Below are positions 7,613 through 15,156 of a stretch of DNA of 30,909 nt, in pieces. Under the pieces are notes generated by a model. The model worked only from the letters and a program-made list of their open reading frames with translations, did not search any database and had not been told where the DNA came from. The position numbers were made by a program, and so were the translations under genes. How positions within the stretch are numbered: position 1 is the stretch's first letter; each line of letters opens with the position of its first letter. Origin of the DNA: CAYNJW01 sp964397665 (GTDB lineage Archaea; Nanobdellota; Nanobdellia; Pacearchaeales; GW2011-AR1); the NCBI GenBank assembly GCA_964397665.1, contig CAYNJW010000008.1, positions 1-30,909 of the forward strand. Reading direction: 5' to 3'.

Positions 7613-7657
7613 TTATTAAACCACCAACTATAAAAACCCAAAAAGTTATACAAAAAT

Positions 7658-7939
7658 ATGGTAAAAGGAGCTGCAAAGTTTGTTGTCAAAGGAACAGTTC
7701 AAGGAATTTTTTTTAAAGGATTTTGTAAGGAAAATGCAGATAAACTTAACTTAAATGGATTCGTAAGAAGTCTAGAAGATGGAAATGTTGAAGTTTTAGT
7801 AGAAGGTGCAAAAAGCGATATAGAAGATTTTTTTAAGATTTTAAAGGAAGGACCAAAACATTCAAACATAAGGTCTGTAGTTGTAGAAGAAAAAAAATGG
7901 ACTGGAGATTTAAAAGAGTTTAAGGTTTTAAGATTCTAA
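7658..7939 (+). CDS. Acylphosphatase-fold protein with substituted catalytic residues
   Basis: Acylphosphatases hydrolyse carboxyl-phosphate mixed anhydrides using an Arg in VxGxVQGVxFR and an Asn in GxVRN. This 93-aa protein clearly has the fold: VKGTVQGIFFKGFC (residues 10-23) and LNGFVRSLEDGNVEVLVEG (about 32-50), with the usual length. However, the catalytic Arg is Lys20 and the catalytic Asn is Ser38. Activity is therefore doubtful; it may be a binding protein or a very weak enzyme. CTATAAAAA at 7628-7636 lies about 26 bases before the ATG, indicating a leaderless single gene. Confidence 0.87.
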   Translation: MVKGAAKFVVKGTVQGIFFKGFCKENADKLNLNGFVRSLEDGNVEVLVEGAKSDIEDFFKILKEGPKHSNIRSVVVEEKKWTGDLKEFKVLRF

Positions 7940-7977
7940 TTGAAAACTCTTAAAAACTCTTTAGAACTTAATTTATT

Positions 7978-9510
7978 ATGGAAGAATTAAAAGGAAGAGA
8001 AAAACAGATTGTTGAAGAGAGAATAAGGAAGACTAAAGAGTTAGTGGAAGAAGGTTTTGATCCTTATTCACATAGATTTGAATTACATGAAGAAAGAACA
8101 AGTTCTAAAAATATTAGAGATGAATTTGAGTTTTTAAAAAATGAAGAAAAATCAAGTAAAAAAGTTATTCTTGCTGGAAGAGTTATGACAAAAAGAAGTT
8201 TTGGTAAATTAGCTTTTTGTTCTTTACAAGATATAACAGGTAAAATACAGTTAGTTATACAAAAAGGTGAAACACCCGACGAAGCAATAAAACTTTTTAA
8301 GAAAATTGATGTTGGAGATATAATTGGAATAAATGGAAATCCATTAAGAACAAGAACTGGCGAGATTTCTGTTTTGGTTGAGAAATTATTTATATTAACC
8401 AAGTCTATTTTTCCACTTCCAGATAAACATAAGGGATTACAAGATAATGAAGAAAGATTAAGAAAGAGGTATTTAGATATAATTATGAATGAAGATGTTA
8501 AAGAGATATTTATAAAAAAACAGAAGTTTTGGGCCACAGTTAGAAATTTTTTAATCGAAAGGAATTTTTTAGAAATTGAAACACCAATCTTAGAAAATTC
8601 TGCAGGAGGGGCTGCAGCAACACCATTTGCAACACACCATAACGCTTTAGATTTAGATGTTTATTTGAGAATTTCAATGGGTGAGCTTTGGCAAAAGAAA
8701 GCATTAGTTGCAGGATTTGAGAAAACTTTTGAAATTGGACGTCAGTTTAGAAATGAAGGGATGGATGCAGAACATTTACAAGATTATACACAGATGGAAT
8801 TTTACTGGGGTTATGCTAATTTCGAAGACGGAATGAAATTAGTTGAAGAGATGTATAAGAAAATTGCATTAAACACAATTGGTTCTTTAGAGTTTGAGGC
8901 CCAAGGACATAAAGTAAATCTCGGTGACGAATGGGTTAGATATGATTTTGAAACATTAATAAAAGATAAAACCGGAATTGAAATTTTTAGCAATTCAAAA
9001 GAGGAGATTATTAAAAAATTAATTGATTTAAAAATGGATTTTGATGATTCAGTAGATAAGTGGAGATTAGTAGATTTATTATGGAAGTATTGTAGAAAAC
9101 AAATTTCTGGACCGGGATTTTTAGTTGGACAACCGGTAGAATTAACACCTCTTGCAAAAAGAAGCAAGAAAGATCCAAGAAAAGTAGAACAATTCCAAGT
9201 AATTTTGGCAGGTTCAGAAGTCGGTAATGGATACTCAGAATTAAATGACCCATTAGATCAAGAAGCAAGATTCAAAGAACAGAGGAAGTTAGGAGAAAGT
9301 GGAGATGAAGAAGCCATGGAGCATGATGAGAGTTTTATAGAGGCTCTGAAGTATGGAATGCCTCCGGCATGTGGTTTTGGGTTTAGCGAAAGATTATTTG
9401 GTTTTTTGATGAATAAACCATTAAGAGAATGTGTGATGTTTCCATTAATGAAACCAGAATTAAAAGAAATTGAGAAAAAAGATGGCATTAATAGTAAAAA
9501 GCAAAATTAA
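7978..9510 (+). CDS. lysS: Lysyl-tRNA synthetase, class II
   Basis: This enzyme charges tRNA-Lys. The N-terminal OB-fold anticodon-binding domain spans about residues 60-150 (VILAGRVMTKRSFGKLAFCS). The class II core follows: motif 1 near EIETPILENSAGGAAATPF, motif 2 FEIGRQFRNEGMDAEHLQDY, and motif 3 CGFGFSERLFGFLM. It is the class II, bacterial-type enzyme; many archaea use the unrelated class I form. Motif 3 is atypical: the usual GGLGIGIDRL is replaced by ACGFGFSERL. The conserved Arg is kept, but Asp is replaced by Glu and a Gly by Cys. Length (510 aa) is normal. It heads an operon of tightly packed genes and overlaps the next gene by 29 bases. CTTAAAAAC near 7948 is a plausible TATA element. 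Confidence 0.96.
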   Translation: MEELKGREKQIVEERIRKTKELVEEGFDPYSHRFELHEERTSSKNIRDEFEFLKNEEKSSKKVILAGRVMTKRSFGKLAFCSLQDITGKIQLVIQKGETPDEAIKLFKKIDVGDIIGINGNPLRTRTGEISVLVEKLFILTKSIFPLPDKHKGLQDNEERLRKRYLDIIMNEDVKEIFIKKQKFWATVRNFLIERNFLEIETPILENSAGGAAATPFATHHNALDLDVYLRISMGELWQKKALVAGFEKTFEIGRQFRNEGMDAEHLQDYTQMEFYWGYANFEDGMKLVEEMYKKIALNTIGSLEFEAQGHKVNLGDEWVRYDFETLIKDKTGIEIFSNSKEEIIKKLIDLKMDFDDSVDKWRLVDLLWKYCRKQISGPGFLVGQPVELTPLAKRSKKDPRKVEQFQVILAGSEVGNGYSELNDPLDQEARFKEQRKLGESGDEEAMEHDESFIEALKYGMPPACGFGFSERLFGFLMNKPLRECVMFPLMKPELKEIEKKDGINSKKQN

Positions 9511-9643
9511 AGATTTAACAAAATTTAATGTTGCAGAGGAAATTTATTTAGAATTAGAAAAACAATTAGAAGAAAAAGTGATGAAGGCAGAAGAAAGAGC
9601 TAAGGCAAATGGTAGACGAACTATTTTTGCAAGAGATTTATAA
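9482..9643 (+). CDS. DUF1931 histone-fold protein (53 aa)
   Basis: The small frame encodes MALIVKSKIKDLTKFNVAEE at its N-terminus and ends in KANGRRTIFARDL. The pattern is a short helix, a loop, a long Glu/Lys-rich helix and the GR(K/R)T loop before RDL. This matches the archaeal DUF1931 family, which has a histone fold and is thought to bind DNA or nucleic acid. The family is typically very short and ends at RDL, so the missing third helix is not a truncation. It starts inside lysS (29-base overlap, different frame), and the nuclease gene begins two bases after its stop. It is therefore probably co-translated in the lysS operon. Confidence 0.8.
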   Translation: MALIVKSKIKDLTKFNVAEEIYLELEKQLEEKVMKAEERAKANGRRTIFARDL

Positions 9644-9645
9644 TT

Positions 9646-10179
9646 ATGGACAAAAAAAGAAAAGAGGAAATTCTAGAGATTGTTAAGAAAGTAGGTAGTG
9701 AGGAGTATATAGTTTCTCGGAATGCAGAAGGTGCTCCAATAACTTTGAAGAAAAAATCAAAAGTTTCACAAGGGAAAAAATCTAGACAAGCAGGAGCACA
9801 ATTTGAATTAAGAGTTAGAAAAGATTTAGAAGAAAAAGGTTGGGTGGTTGATAAATGGTCAAATAATTTTGATTTAGAAAAAAATAAAATTATCCCTGCA
9901 AAAAGAAAATTTAACCCTTTTAAAAAAGTCATGACTATTGGAACTGGTTTTCCAGATTTTGTAGCAACAAAATTTCTTGGAGATAAGGTTTATAGCATTA
10001 TTGGTGTTGAGGTAAAGATGAATGGGCTATTAAGTAAAATTGAGAAAGAAAAATGCAAGGCATTCCTCGATAAAAAGGTCTTTAGTGAAATTCTAGTCGC
10101 ATCAAAAGAAAAGGATGGAAGGAAAATACTTATAAAATACAAAGATGTTAAAGAGAGGTATAAGAATTTATTCAAATGA
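9646..10179 (+). CDS. PD-(D/E)XK nuclease-like protein
   Basis: A restriction-endonuclease-like core is readable in the order expected of Hjc or archaeal Holliday-junction/VRR-type nucleases. Glu54 lies in GAQFELRVRKDLEEKG, Asp104 in GFPDFV, and Glu122-x-Lys124 in GVEVKMNGLLS, with a Lys-rich helix after it. The N-terminal 50 residues are basic, and KVSQGKKSRQAG may contact DNA. At 177 aa it is larger than Hjc (about 120-140 aa), mainly because of this N-terminal extension and an insert at about residues 75-98. It lies between the histone-fold gene (2-base gap) and the SemiSWEET gene (ATGA overlap). The true substrate is unknown; a structure-specific or repair nuclease is the best guess. Confidence 0.72.
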   Translation: MDKKRKEEILEIVKKVGSEEYIVSRNAEGAPITLKKKSKVSQGKKSRQAGAQFELRVRKDLEEKGWVVDKWSNNFDLEKNKIIPAKRKFNPFKKVMTIGTGFPDFVATKFLGDKVYSIIGVEVKMNGLLSKIEKEKCKAFLDKKVFSEILVASKEKDGRKILIKYKDVKERYKNLFK

Positions 10180-10556
10180 AGGCATCAGGATTACAACACT
10201 TAAGTAAGAGAAAAAGAAAGACATGGAAACTAAATAGAAAATTAGGTTTATTTAGAAGTGAGAATAAAAAATTTGAAGTTTATCCTTCAAACAAATTTTG
10301 GATTGATTTTTTGGATAAGTCTTTAGTTTTTATTGCAATTATTGGACCTTTAACCACTTTTCCACAGATTTGGAAAATTTTTTCTTTGAAGAGTGCAGCA
10401 GGAATTTCAATTCTTTCATGGGGTTCTTGGGCAATTTTAGATTTACCTTGGATACTTTATGGTTTCATCCATAAAGATAAGCCAATAATTGTGGCCTACA
10501 TTTTATGGTTTATTACAAATCTAGTAGTAGTTATTGGAGCGATTCTTTATTCATGA
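10176..10556 (+). CDS. SemiSWEET / PQ-loop sugar transporter-like protein
   Basis: SemiSWEETs are three-helix half-transporters that dimerise to move sugars across the membrane. Three hydrophobic helices span about residues 50-125. The PQ-loop signature is IGPLTTFPQIWKIFSLKSAA, followed by GISILSWGSWAILDLPWILYG and a last helix ending VVVIGAILYS. The usual protein is about 85-95 aa. Here a basic N-terminal extension of about 45 residues (KRKRKTWKLNRKLG) precedes helix 1. The start overlaps the nuclease stop in an ATGA, and its own stop overlaps the ComEA-like start in the same way, so translational coupling is likely. The substrate cannot be inferred. Confidence 0.85.
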   Translation: MKASGLQHLSKRKRKTWKLNRKLGLFRSENKKFEVYPSNKFWIDFLDKSLVFIAIIGPLTTFPQIWKIFSLKSAAGISILSWGSWAILDLPWILYGFIHKDKPIIVAYILWFITNLVVVIGAILYS

Positions 10557-11050
10557 AATGGAAGATATTTTTTTTGCTTTTTATTTTGTTTTTCCAAATG
10601 GTATCTGCAGTTTGCGATAGGGATCAAATAGACATTAATTCTGCTTCAATTAGTGAATTAGATAACATTGTTCAGGTAGGCCTAACAAGAGCACAAAGCA
10701 TTGTAGATGAAAGACCTTTTAATTCAGTAGAAGACTTATTAAAAGTTCATGGTATTGGTGAAGCAACTTTAAAGAAAATAAAGAATCAAGGTTTAGCATG
10801 TGTTGTTAAAGAAGAAGAGAAAAAAGAAAATAAAGAAGATGTGAAAATTTCTAAGAAGATGTTTAAAATAAAAGAAAATATGACATTTGTTAAAAATAAA
10901 TCCACTTCCGAAAGCATTATAAATATAAATTCCGAAGAAAAATTAGAAAAGATAGTTTATGAATCTAAGAAAGAAAGAATAAATAAAAATCTCTTATCAG
11001 GTTTTATAGTTTTTTTCATTGGTTTGATTTATCTTTTAATAAGAAAATAA
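10553..11050 (+). CDS. ComEA-like helix-hairpin-helix protein, membrane-anchored
   Basis: The start at 10553 gives a clean signal peptide (MKWKIFFLLFILFFQMVSAVC) and an ATGA overlap with the SemiSWEET gene. The mature part holds a double helix-hairpin-helix like ComEA, the DNA receptor of bacterial competence: IDINSASISELDNIVQVGLT, then SVEDLLKVHGIGEATLKKIK. A charged linker of about 70 residues follows, then a C-terminal membrane helix (LLSGFIVFFIGLIYLLI) and RK. The HhH domain would therefore sit outside the membrane and bind DNA non-specifically. It may take part in nucleic-acid uptake or scavenging, which would suit an organism with limited nucleotide synthesis. No ComEC is visible in this window. 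Confidence 0.83.
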   Translation: MKWKIFFLLFILFFQMVSAVCDRDQIDINSASISELDNIVQVGLTRAQSIVDERPFNSVEDLLKVHGIGEATLKKIKNQGLACVVKEEEKKENKEDVKISKKMFKIKENMTFVKNKSTSESIININSEEKLEKIVYESKKERINKNLLSGFIVFFIGLIYLLIRK

Positions 11051-11051
11051 A

Positions 11052-11528
11052 ATGGTAAACAAAATAAGGGCAGTAATGATTATTGAGGTAGCAGGAAGGC
11101 CAGCAGAACACTTAAAAAAAGCATTAGAAGACCATGTAGAAAAGTTGAATAATTTAAAGGGTGTTAGTTTAATTTCTAAAGAATTTGTAGAGCCAAAACT
11201 TATAGAAGATGAAAAACAGATTTTTACTTGTCATTCAGAAGTTGAAGTTGAAGTTGAAACACTCTTTAGATTAACAGAGTTGATTTTTGATTTTATGCCT
11301 TCTTCTGTAGAAGTTTTAGAACCGGAGACAGTAAAATTAAGTGCTCAGGAGTCTACAATGTTCTTAAATGATTTATCTGGAAGGCTTCACAAATATGACG
11401 AAATTGTAAAAGTTGCACAAATGAAAAATCAACAATTATTCCATGCTTATCAGAATTTACAAGGACAAATAGCCGAGAATTCTAAAAAACAAATAAAGAA
11501 ATCAACAAAGAAAAAGAAAAAAAGTTAG
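11052..11528 (+). CDS. Conserved DPANN-type hypothetical protein
   Basis: I know no function for this 158-aa protein. The first 100 residues look like an alpha/beta domain (IRAVMIIEVAGRPAEHLKKA, then FTCHSEVEVEVETLFRLTEL). It is followed by a long helix (LNDLSGRLHKYDEIVKVAQM) and a strongly basic Lys-rich tail (KKQIKKSTKKKKKS). The N-terminal pattern resembles an uncharacterised family that I associate with Woesearchaeota and relatives, possibly ferredoxin-like in fold. It starts one base after the ComEA-like stop and so ends the lysS operon. Its last four bases overlap the convergent gene on the other strand. Confidence 0.7.
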   Translation: MVNKIRAVMIIEVAGRPAEHLKKALEDHVEKLNNLKGVSLISKEFVEPKLIEDEKQIFTCHSEVEVEVETLFRLTELIFDFMPSSVEVLEPETVKLSAQESTMFLNDLSGRLHKYDEIVKVAQMKNQQLFHAYQNLQGQIAENSKKQIKKSTKKKKKS

Positions 11529-12772
11529 TTTTTCTTTTTTAAAAAAACTTTTTTTCTTTTAGTTTTAGCTTTAGTAATCTCAGAAATTTTATCAGAACCA
11601 CTTTTATTTTTTATACTTTTATACTTTTTCCAAACAAAATATCCAACAACAAAGATAACTAAAACTAAAACAATTCCTAAAGTTTTGTTCCCTTTTGTTT
11701 CATTCTTCTCACTTGTTCCAGAGCAATAACCAATGCAACATCCTTCAATTTCTAAAGAATATCTTCCATCACAAGTTTCACTATCTGCACAAGGAACCCC
11801 GCCAATATCATAACATTTATAGGCCGTATCTATTTCTTCTTCAGAGTTATTTAAACCGAAGATATAAATTTCAACCGGAAGATTTAGTTTATATTTTGTT
11901 CCATTTTCCAAATAAGAGATAATTAAATCAGTTCTGTAAACACCTTCATGGTTTCCTATGCCGGTTATTTTAAATTTCCCATTTCCGTTTTTTGTTAAAT
12001 TATTCGGGCCAAAAATTTCCAAAAAATCAATCTTCGAAGAGTATTGTAAATTATTTAAATTTTTATTACCTAAGTTTTCCATTTCAATAGTTCTATTGAA
12101 TTTTTCTAATTCATAAATTTCTATTTTTACTTTTTTATCTGTTAATTTTAAGGAATAATTTATTTTTTCTATTGGCTTTTCTAATTTTTCATTAGTTATT
12201 TTTAAGGGAATTTTAAATTCTTTATAAGTATTAACTAAAATTTCATTTTTCCCAGTTTCCAAATCAATTTTAATTTTTTGATTATCTCCAGGAATAATAG
12301 TAAAGTCTTCATCTAAAATTTTAATTTCCAGATTGCTGTCGCCAGTATTCCAAAGATTGATTTCAGAATTCTTAGATAAATCTAAAAAACCAGGTTTTAT
12401 AGAGAGTATTTTGCTTTTATTTTCTGATAATTCAGTTTTTACATTAATCTTTTTTTCAAGATTGTAAGTTTTTATTTGCCCTTCAGAGTTATAAATTGCA
12501 TTAGAAATTTGAATAGTAAAATTCCCTTCCCTATTAAAGATTATATAAAAATAAAGTGTATTTTCTATCTTTAAAACTTCTTTTTCAGCATAAGTTTCTC
12601 TTCTTCCTTCAAAAATTTTAATTTTATCTGAATTGAAAGAACCATTAAAATCAGATAGTTCGAATAAAACTGTTTCAGATGGTTGAGGGGATTCATCAGA
12701 AATAGTCAAAATTGGAGATGCAGAAATAAATTGAAAACTAATAAGAAGTAAAAAGAAGATTGCTAATTTCAT
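11525..12772 (-). CDS. Secreted, membrane-anchored beta-rich protein with Cys module
   Basis: This 415-aa protein has an N-terminal signal peptide (MKLAIFFLLLISFQFISAS). A long extracellular region rich in Asn, Ile and beta-prone strands follows, with features of stacked Ig-like or NEW3-type domains (LTISDESPQPSETVLFELSD, NLEIKILDEDFTIIPGDNQK). A Cys cluster lies near residues 315-345 (CADSETCDGRY and IEGCCIGYCSG). A C-terminal membrane helix (TLGIVLVLVIFVVGYFVWKK) precedes a basic cytoplasmic tail. Several NxS/T sequons are present. The exact ligand or role is unknown; a cell-surface structural or adhesive protein is likely. The same Cys module occurs in the neighbouring minus-strand gene, and a TATA-like stretch near 12797 gives it its own promoter. 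Confidence 0.75.
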   Translation of the reverse strand: MKLAIFFLLLISFQFISASPILTISDESPQPSETVLFELSDFNGSFNSDKIKIFEGRRETYAEKEVLKIENTLYFYIIFNREGNFTIQISNAIYNSEGQIKTYNLEKKINVKTELSENKSKILSIKPGFLDLSKNSEINLWNTGDSNLEIKILDEDFTIIPGDNQKIKIDLETGKNEILVNTYKEFKIPLKITNEKLEKPIEKINYSLKLTDKKVKIEIYELEKFNRTIEMENLGNKNLNNLQYSSKIDFLEIFGPNNLTKNGNGKFKITGIGNHEGVYRTDLIISYLENGTKYKLNLPVEIYIFGLNNSEEEIDTAYKCYDIGGVPCADSETCDGRYSLEIEGCCIGYCSGTSEKNETKGNKTLGIVLVLVIFVVGYFVWKKYKSIKNKSGSDKISEITKAKTKRKKVFLKKKN

Positions 12773-12803
12773 ATAGTTTAGTTAATTCTTGCCTTAATAA
12801 ATC

Positions 12804-14657
12804 TTACTTAGACATGTCTTTAAGTTTAGAAAATGTATCATTAAGTTGCTTTTTAGATTTTTGACTAGGGATTGAAGTGGGTTTGTGTCTCATTCTATTT
12901 TGAGGAATTGGCATTCTTCTTATTGGTGGAAACCCAGGTCTAGGCGGCAAACCATTATTCTGAGCTAATTTAAAGTTTCTTTGAGAATTCTTTATAGGTT
13001 TTTTATTTTTCTTCATTTTATTTTTCATTTTTATTAAGAATAATTTAATCTTTTTACGATAAATCCAACCTATAGCACCAAGAGTTAAAAGAATTAAAAT
13101 TATCAAAAGTAATATCCACCAAAGATTTGAAGACTCTTTTTCTACACAACAAGTTAAACTAAAATCTCCACAGTCTTCATTTATTGAATCTTCATTTTTG
13201 GAACAAGAAGATTTACAAATTCCATCTTCAATTGAACAATCTGTTTCTTCCTCAACAGTTTCAAGACAAGTTCCAGTACAACATTCACCTTCAACCGAAG
13301 ATTCAGTAGTTATATCACAAGAGTATCCTGTTTCACATATTTCACCTTTTAGGTCTGATTCACAATTCAAACCTTCTTCACAACAAACAATTCCAGAACT
13401 TTCAAGACCATTACACCAATAGTTTCCTAAAACCTTATCGCTATCACAAGCAGTTTTTTGAATACAATAAAATCCTGCAGATTCACATCTTGGTGGTAAG
13501 TCTCCACCAGTTGAACCGCCTACAAAATTTCTATTTTCAAGAGCCCACAAAGTTATTGCTGTATCTCTCACTTTTAGATTATTTTCGCCCCAACAACCAG
13601 TTTTATCTTGGGAGAATCCAAACCAATCTCTTACACCTTTGTCAGTTTCTTTATCAAATCCACTTATTGCCAAATATGCTAAAGCAGTATCATAATATTT
13701 ACTATTTGTTGATTCTCCTAACCAATAATTTTTAAGAGCGCCCTTTTCTTTAATTAAATCTTGAGCGTAGGTTTTTTCCTCAGTTAACATATAATTAAAC
13801 GCCTTCGGAAGATAGTTTTTGTTAGTATCTTCTACTGCAATTAAATATGGAAGATATTCTTCAATTGAGTTTCCAGTTTTTAATAATGCTACAGATGCCC
13901 AAGCAGTACTCTCATAATCACAATTAAGATTATCACCAAAACAAAAAGATTTTGGAGAGATTGAGATTTTTCCAAGAGCAGGAGATACAGGTGTATTGTC
14001 TAAAATATAATAGACTTTTGAGTTTTTTTGTTTATAGAATAAAGTTGCTGAAAATGCTTGATCACATTCAACATTATATGTTTGATCATAACAAGAAGGA
14101 GAAATTTTAAGCCAATAACTTCCAAAAGCAAGATCTAAACAAGAACCTGCATCGTTACTAAGTTTTTTATTTTCATAGGCAGTTATACTAAATTCTGAAG
14201 GTTCTTTATCATAGGAAATTGTACATTCAGCTTTTTCATCTGAGTTTTGTTGAAGATACCATATTAAATCTGTAGCACTTTGATTTTTACTGATTAACCA
14301 AGCTACCTCTTTAGCAGTGTCTTCCCCAGCATGATTTAATGCAAGGATTGCAAGAGCAGTATCTTTAACATTACATTTTGTATCTCCAAAACATTCTCCC
14401 AACAATCTTTTTCCTTTTAGTTTTTCTAAACAAACTTTTGCAAGGTTAGCAGGAGAAGCCATAATAGAAAAAGATAACTCTTCAATAGTCTTTGCACCAG
14501 AACAGTCCTCCTTAAGTTGAGATTCTAAACAAACAAAACCCTTGTCAAAATTTAGTTCTTTACTATTTGTTGAGGTGTTATCTGCTGCTGTAACAAAACC
14601 CATTAAAGTGAAGATTAACAGAATACCTATTAGTGCACCTAGTTTTTTCATATCCAT
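12804..14657 (-). CDS. Membrane-anchored alpha-toroid ectodomain protein with Cys module
   Basis: The signal peptide spans about residues 1-25. The ectodomain has repeated helix pairs typical of alpha/alpha toroids (prenyltransferase, terpene cyclase, alpha-2-macroglobulin TED type): DTALAILALNHAG, STAWASVALLKTG, DTALAYLAISG and RDTAITLWALENR, usually followed by a Gly/Trp turn (KTGCWGENN). Next comes a Cys-rich stretch of about 100 residues (CETGYSCD ... EGECCTGTC). A membrane helix follows at about 511-533 (LWWILLLIILILLTLGAIGW), then a basic Pro-rich cytoplasmic tail of about 84 residues. No catalytic DXDD of class II cyclases and no CGEQ thioester were seen, so an enzymatic role is not supported. 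It may bind a polymer or protein at the surface. An alternative start lies six bases downstream (14651). Confidence 0.75.
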   Translation of the reverse strand: MDMKKLGALIGILLIFTLMGFVTAADNTSTNSKELNFDKGFVCLESQLKEDCSGAKTIEELSFSIMASPANLAKVCLEKLKGKRLLGECFGDTKCNVKDTALAILALNHAGEDTAKEVAWLISKNQSATDLIWYLQQNSDEKAECTISYDKEPSEFSITAYENKKLSNDAGSCLDLAFGSYWLKISPSCYDQTYNVECDQAFSATLFYKQKNSKVYYILDNTPVSPALGKISISPKSFCFGDNLNCDYESTAWASVALLKTGNSIEEYLPYLIAVEDTNKNYLPKAFNYMLTEEKTYAQDLIKEKGALKNYWLGESTNSKYYDTALAYLAISGFDKETDKGVRDWFGFSQDKTGCWGENNLKVRDTAITLWALENRNFVGGSTGGDLPPRCESAGFYCIQKTACDSDKVLGNYWCNGLESSGIVCCEEGLNCESDLKGEICETGYSCDITTESSVEGECCTGTCLETVEEETDCSIEDGICKSSCSKNEDSINEDCGDFSLTCCVEKESSNLWWILLLIILILLTLGAIGWIYRKKIKLFLIKMKNKMKKNKKPIKNSQRNFKLAQNNGLPPRPGFPPIRRMPIPQNRMRHKPTSIPSQKSKKQLNDTFSKLKDMSK

Positions 14658-14701
14658 TTTAGCATATTGCTATTTATTAACCTTTTGTTATTGCATAGAC
14701 A

Positions 14702-14750
14702 TATAAACCCTAAAAATAGCCCTATTATATGTTAAATATGTTCAGGAGGA
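14702..14750 (+). promoter_or_regulatory. Promoter and SD of the RRM gene
   Basis: TATAAA lies near 14702-14707. It would start transcription near 14730 and leave a leader of about 25 bases that contains CAGGAGGA (14743-14750), a near-perfect SD site four bases before the ATG. Most other genes here have their TATA box 25 bases from the ATG and no SD, so this gene is expressed differently, probably at a high level. Confidence 0.65.
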
Positions 14751-14754
14751 AATA

Positions 14755-15030
14755 ATGAAGTTATACGTAGGAAATTTATCCTGGAACGTAGATGAGGCAG
14801 GTTTGAAAGAACTTTTCGCAGCATATACAGTTTCAGAAGCAGTACTTATCAAAGATAAGTATTCAGGTAGATCTAAGGGATTTGGTTTCGTAACAATCGA
14901 AAGTGACGAAGAAGCTAACAAAGCAATTGAAGAGTTGAATGGTAAAGAGCACGACGGTCGAGAATTGAAGATTAGCGAAGCAAAGCCAATGGAAGATAGA
15001 CCACCGAGAAGAGATTTTAATAGAAGATAA
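14755..15030 (+). CDS. Single-RRM RNA-binding protein
   Basis: This 91-aa protein is one RNA recognition motif with a short Arg/Pro-rich tail. RNP2 is LYVGNL (residues 3-8) and RNP1 is KGFGFVTI near 42-49, with the typical beta-alpha-beta-beta-alpha-beta spacing. It ends in PPRRDFNRR. It resembles bacterial and cyanobacterial cold-inducible RRM proteins, which bind single-stranded RNA. RRM proteins are uncommon in archaea. The gene has a strong SD and a leader, and its codons look slightly richer in C-ending and AAG forms than its neighbours. High expression, or acquisition from bacteria, would explain this. A T-rich terminator follows. Confidence 0.93.
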   Translation: MKLYVGNLSWNVDEAGLKELFAAYTVSEAVLIKDKYSGRSKGFGFVTIESDEEANKAIEELNGKEHDGRELKISEAKPMEDRPPRRDFNRR

Positions 15031-15040
15031 ATTCTGTTTG

Positions 15041-15075
15041 TTTTTTCAAATTTTTATTTTTTATTTTTTATTTTT
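15041..15075 (+). terminator. T-rich terminator after the RRM gene
   Basis: A run of T tracts broken by single A or short CAAA (TTTTTTCAAATTTTTATTTT and onward) begins ten bases after the RRM stop. Archaeal polymerase stops at such tracts. No hairpin is needed and none is seen. Confidence 0.6.
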
Positions 15076-15156
15076 CTGAGGTAGAAAACCTTATAGATTA
15101 TGGAAGTTTTAGAAAGAAGTTTAGACAATTTAAAGATTGGAGTTTTAGATAGATAA

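Noticed and set aside
15100..15156. 18-codon frame beginning MEVLERSLDN
   Set aside because: Too short to support. It has a poor upstream context, although a TTATAGA lies just before it. It could be a remnant.
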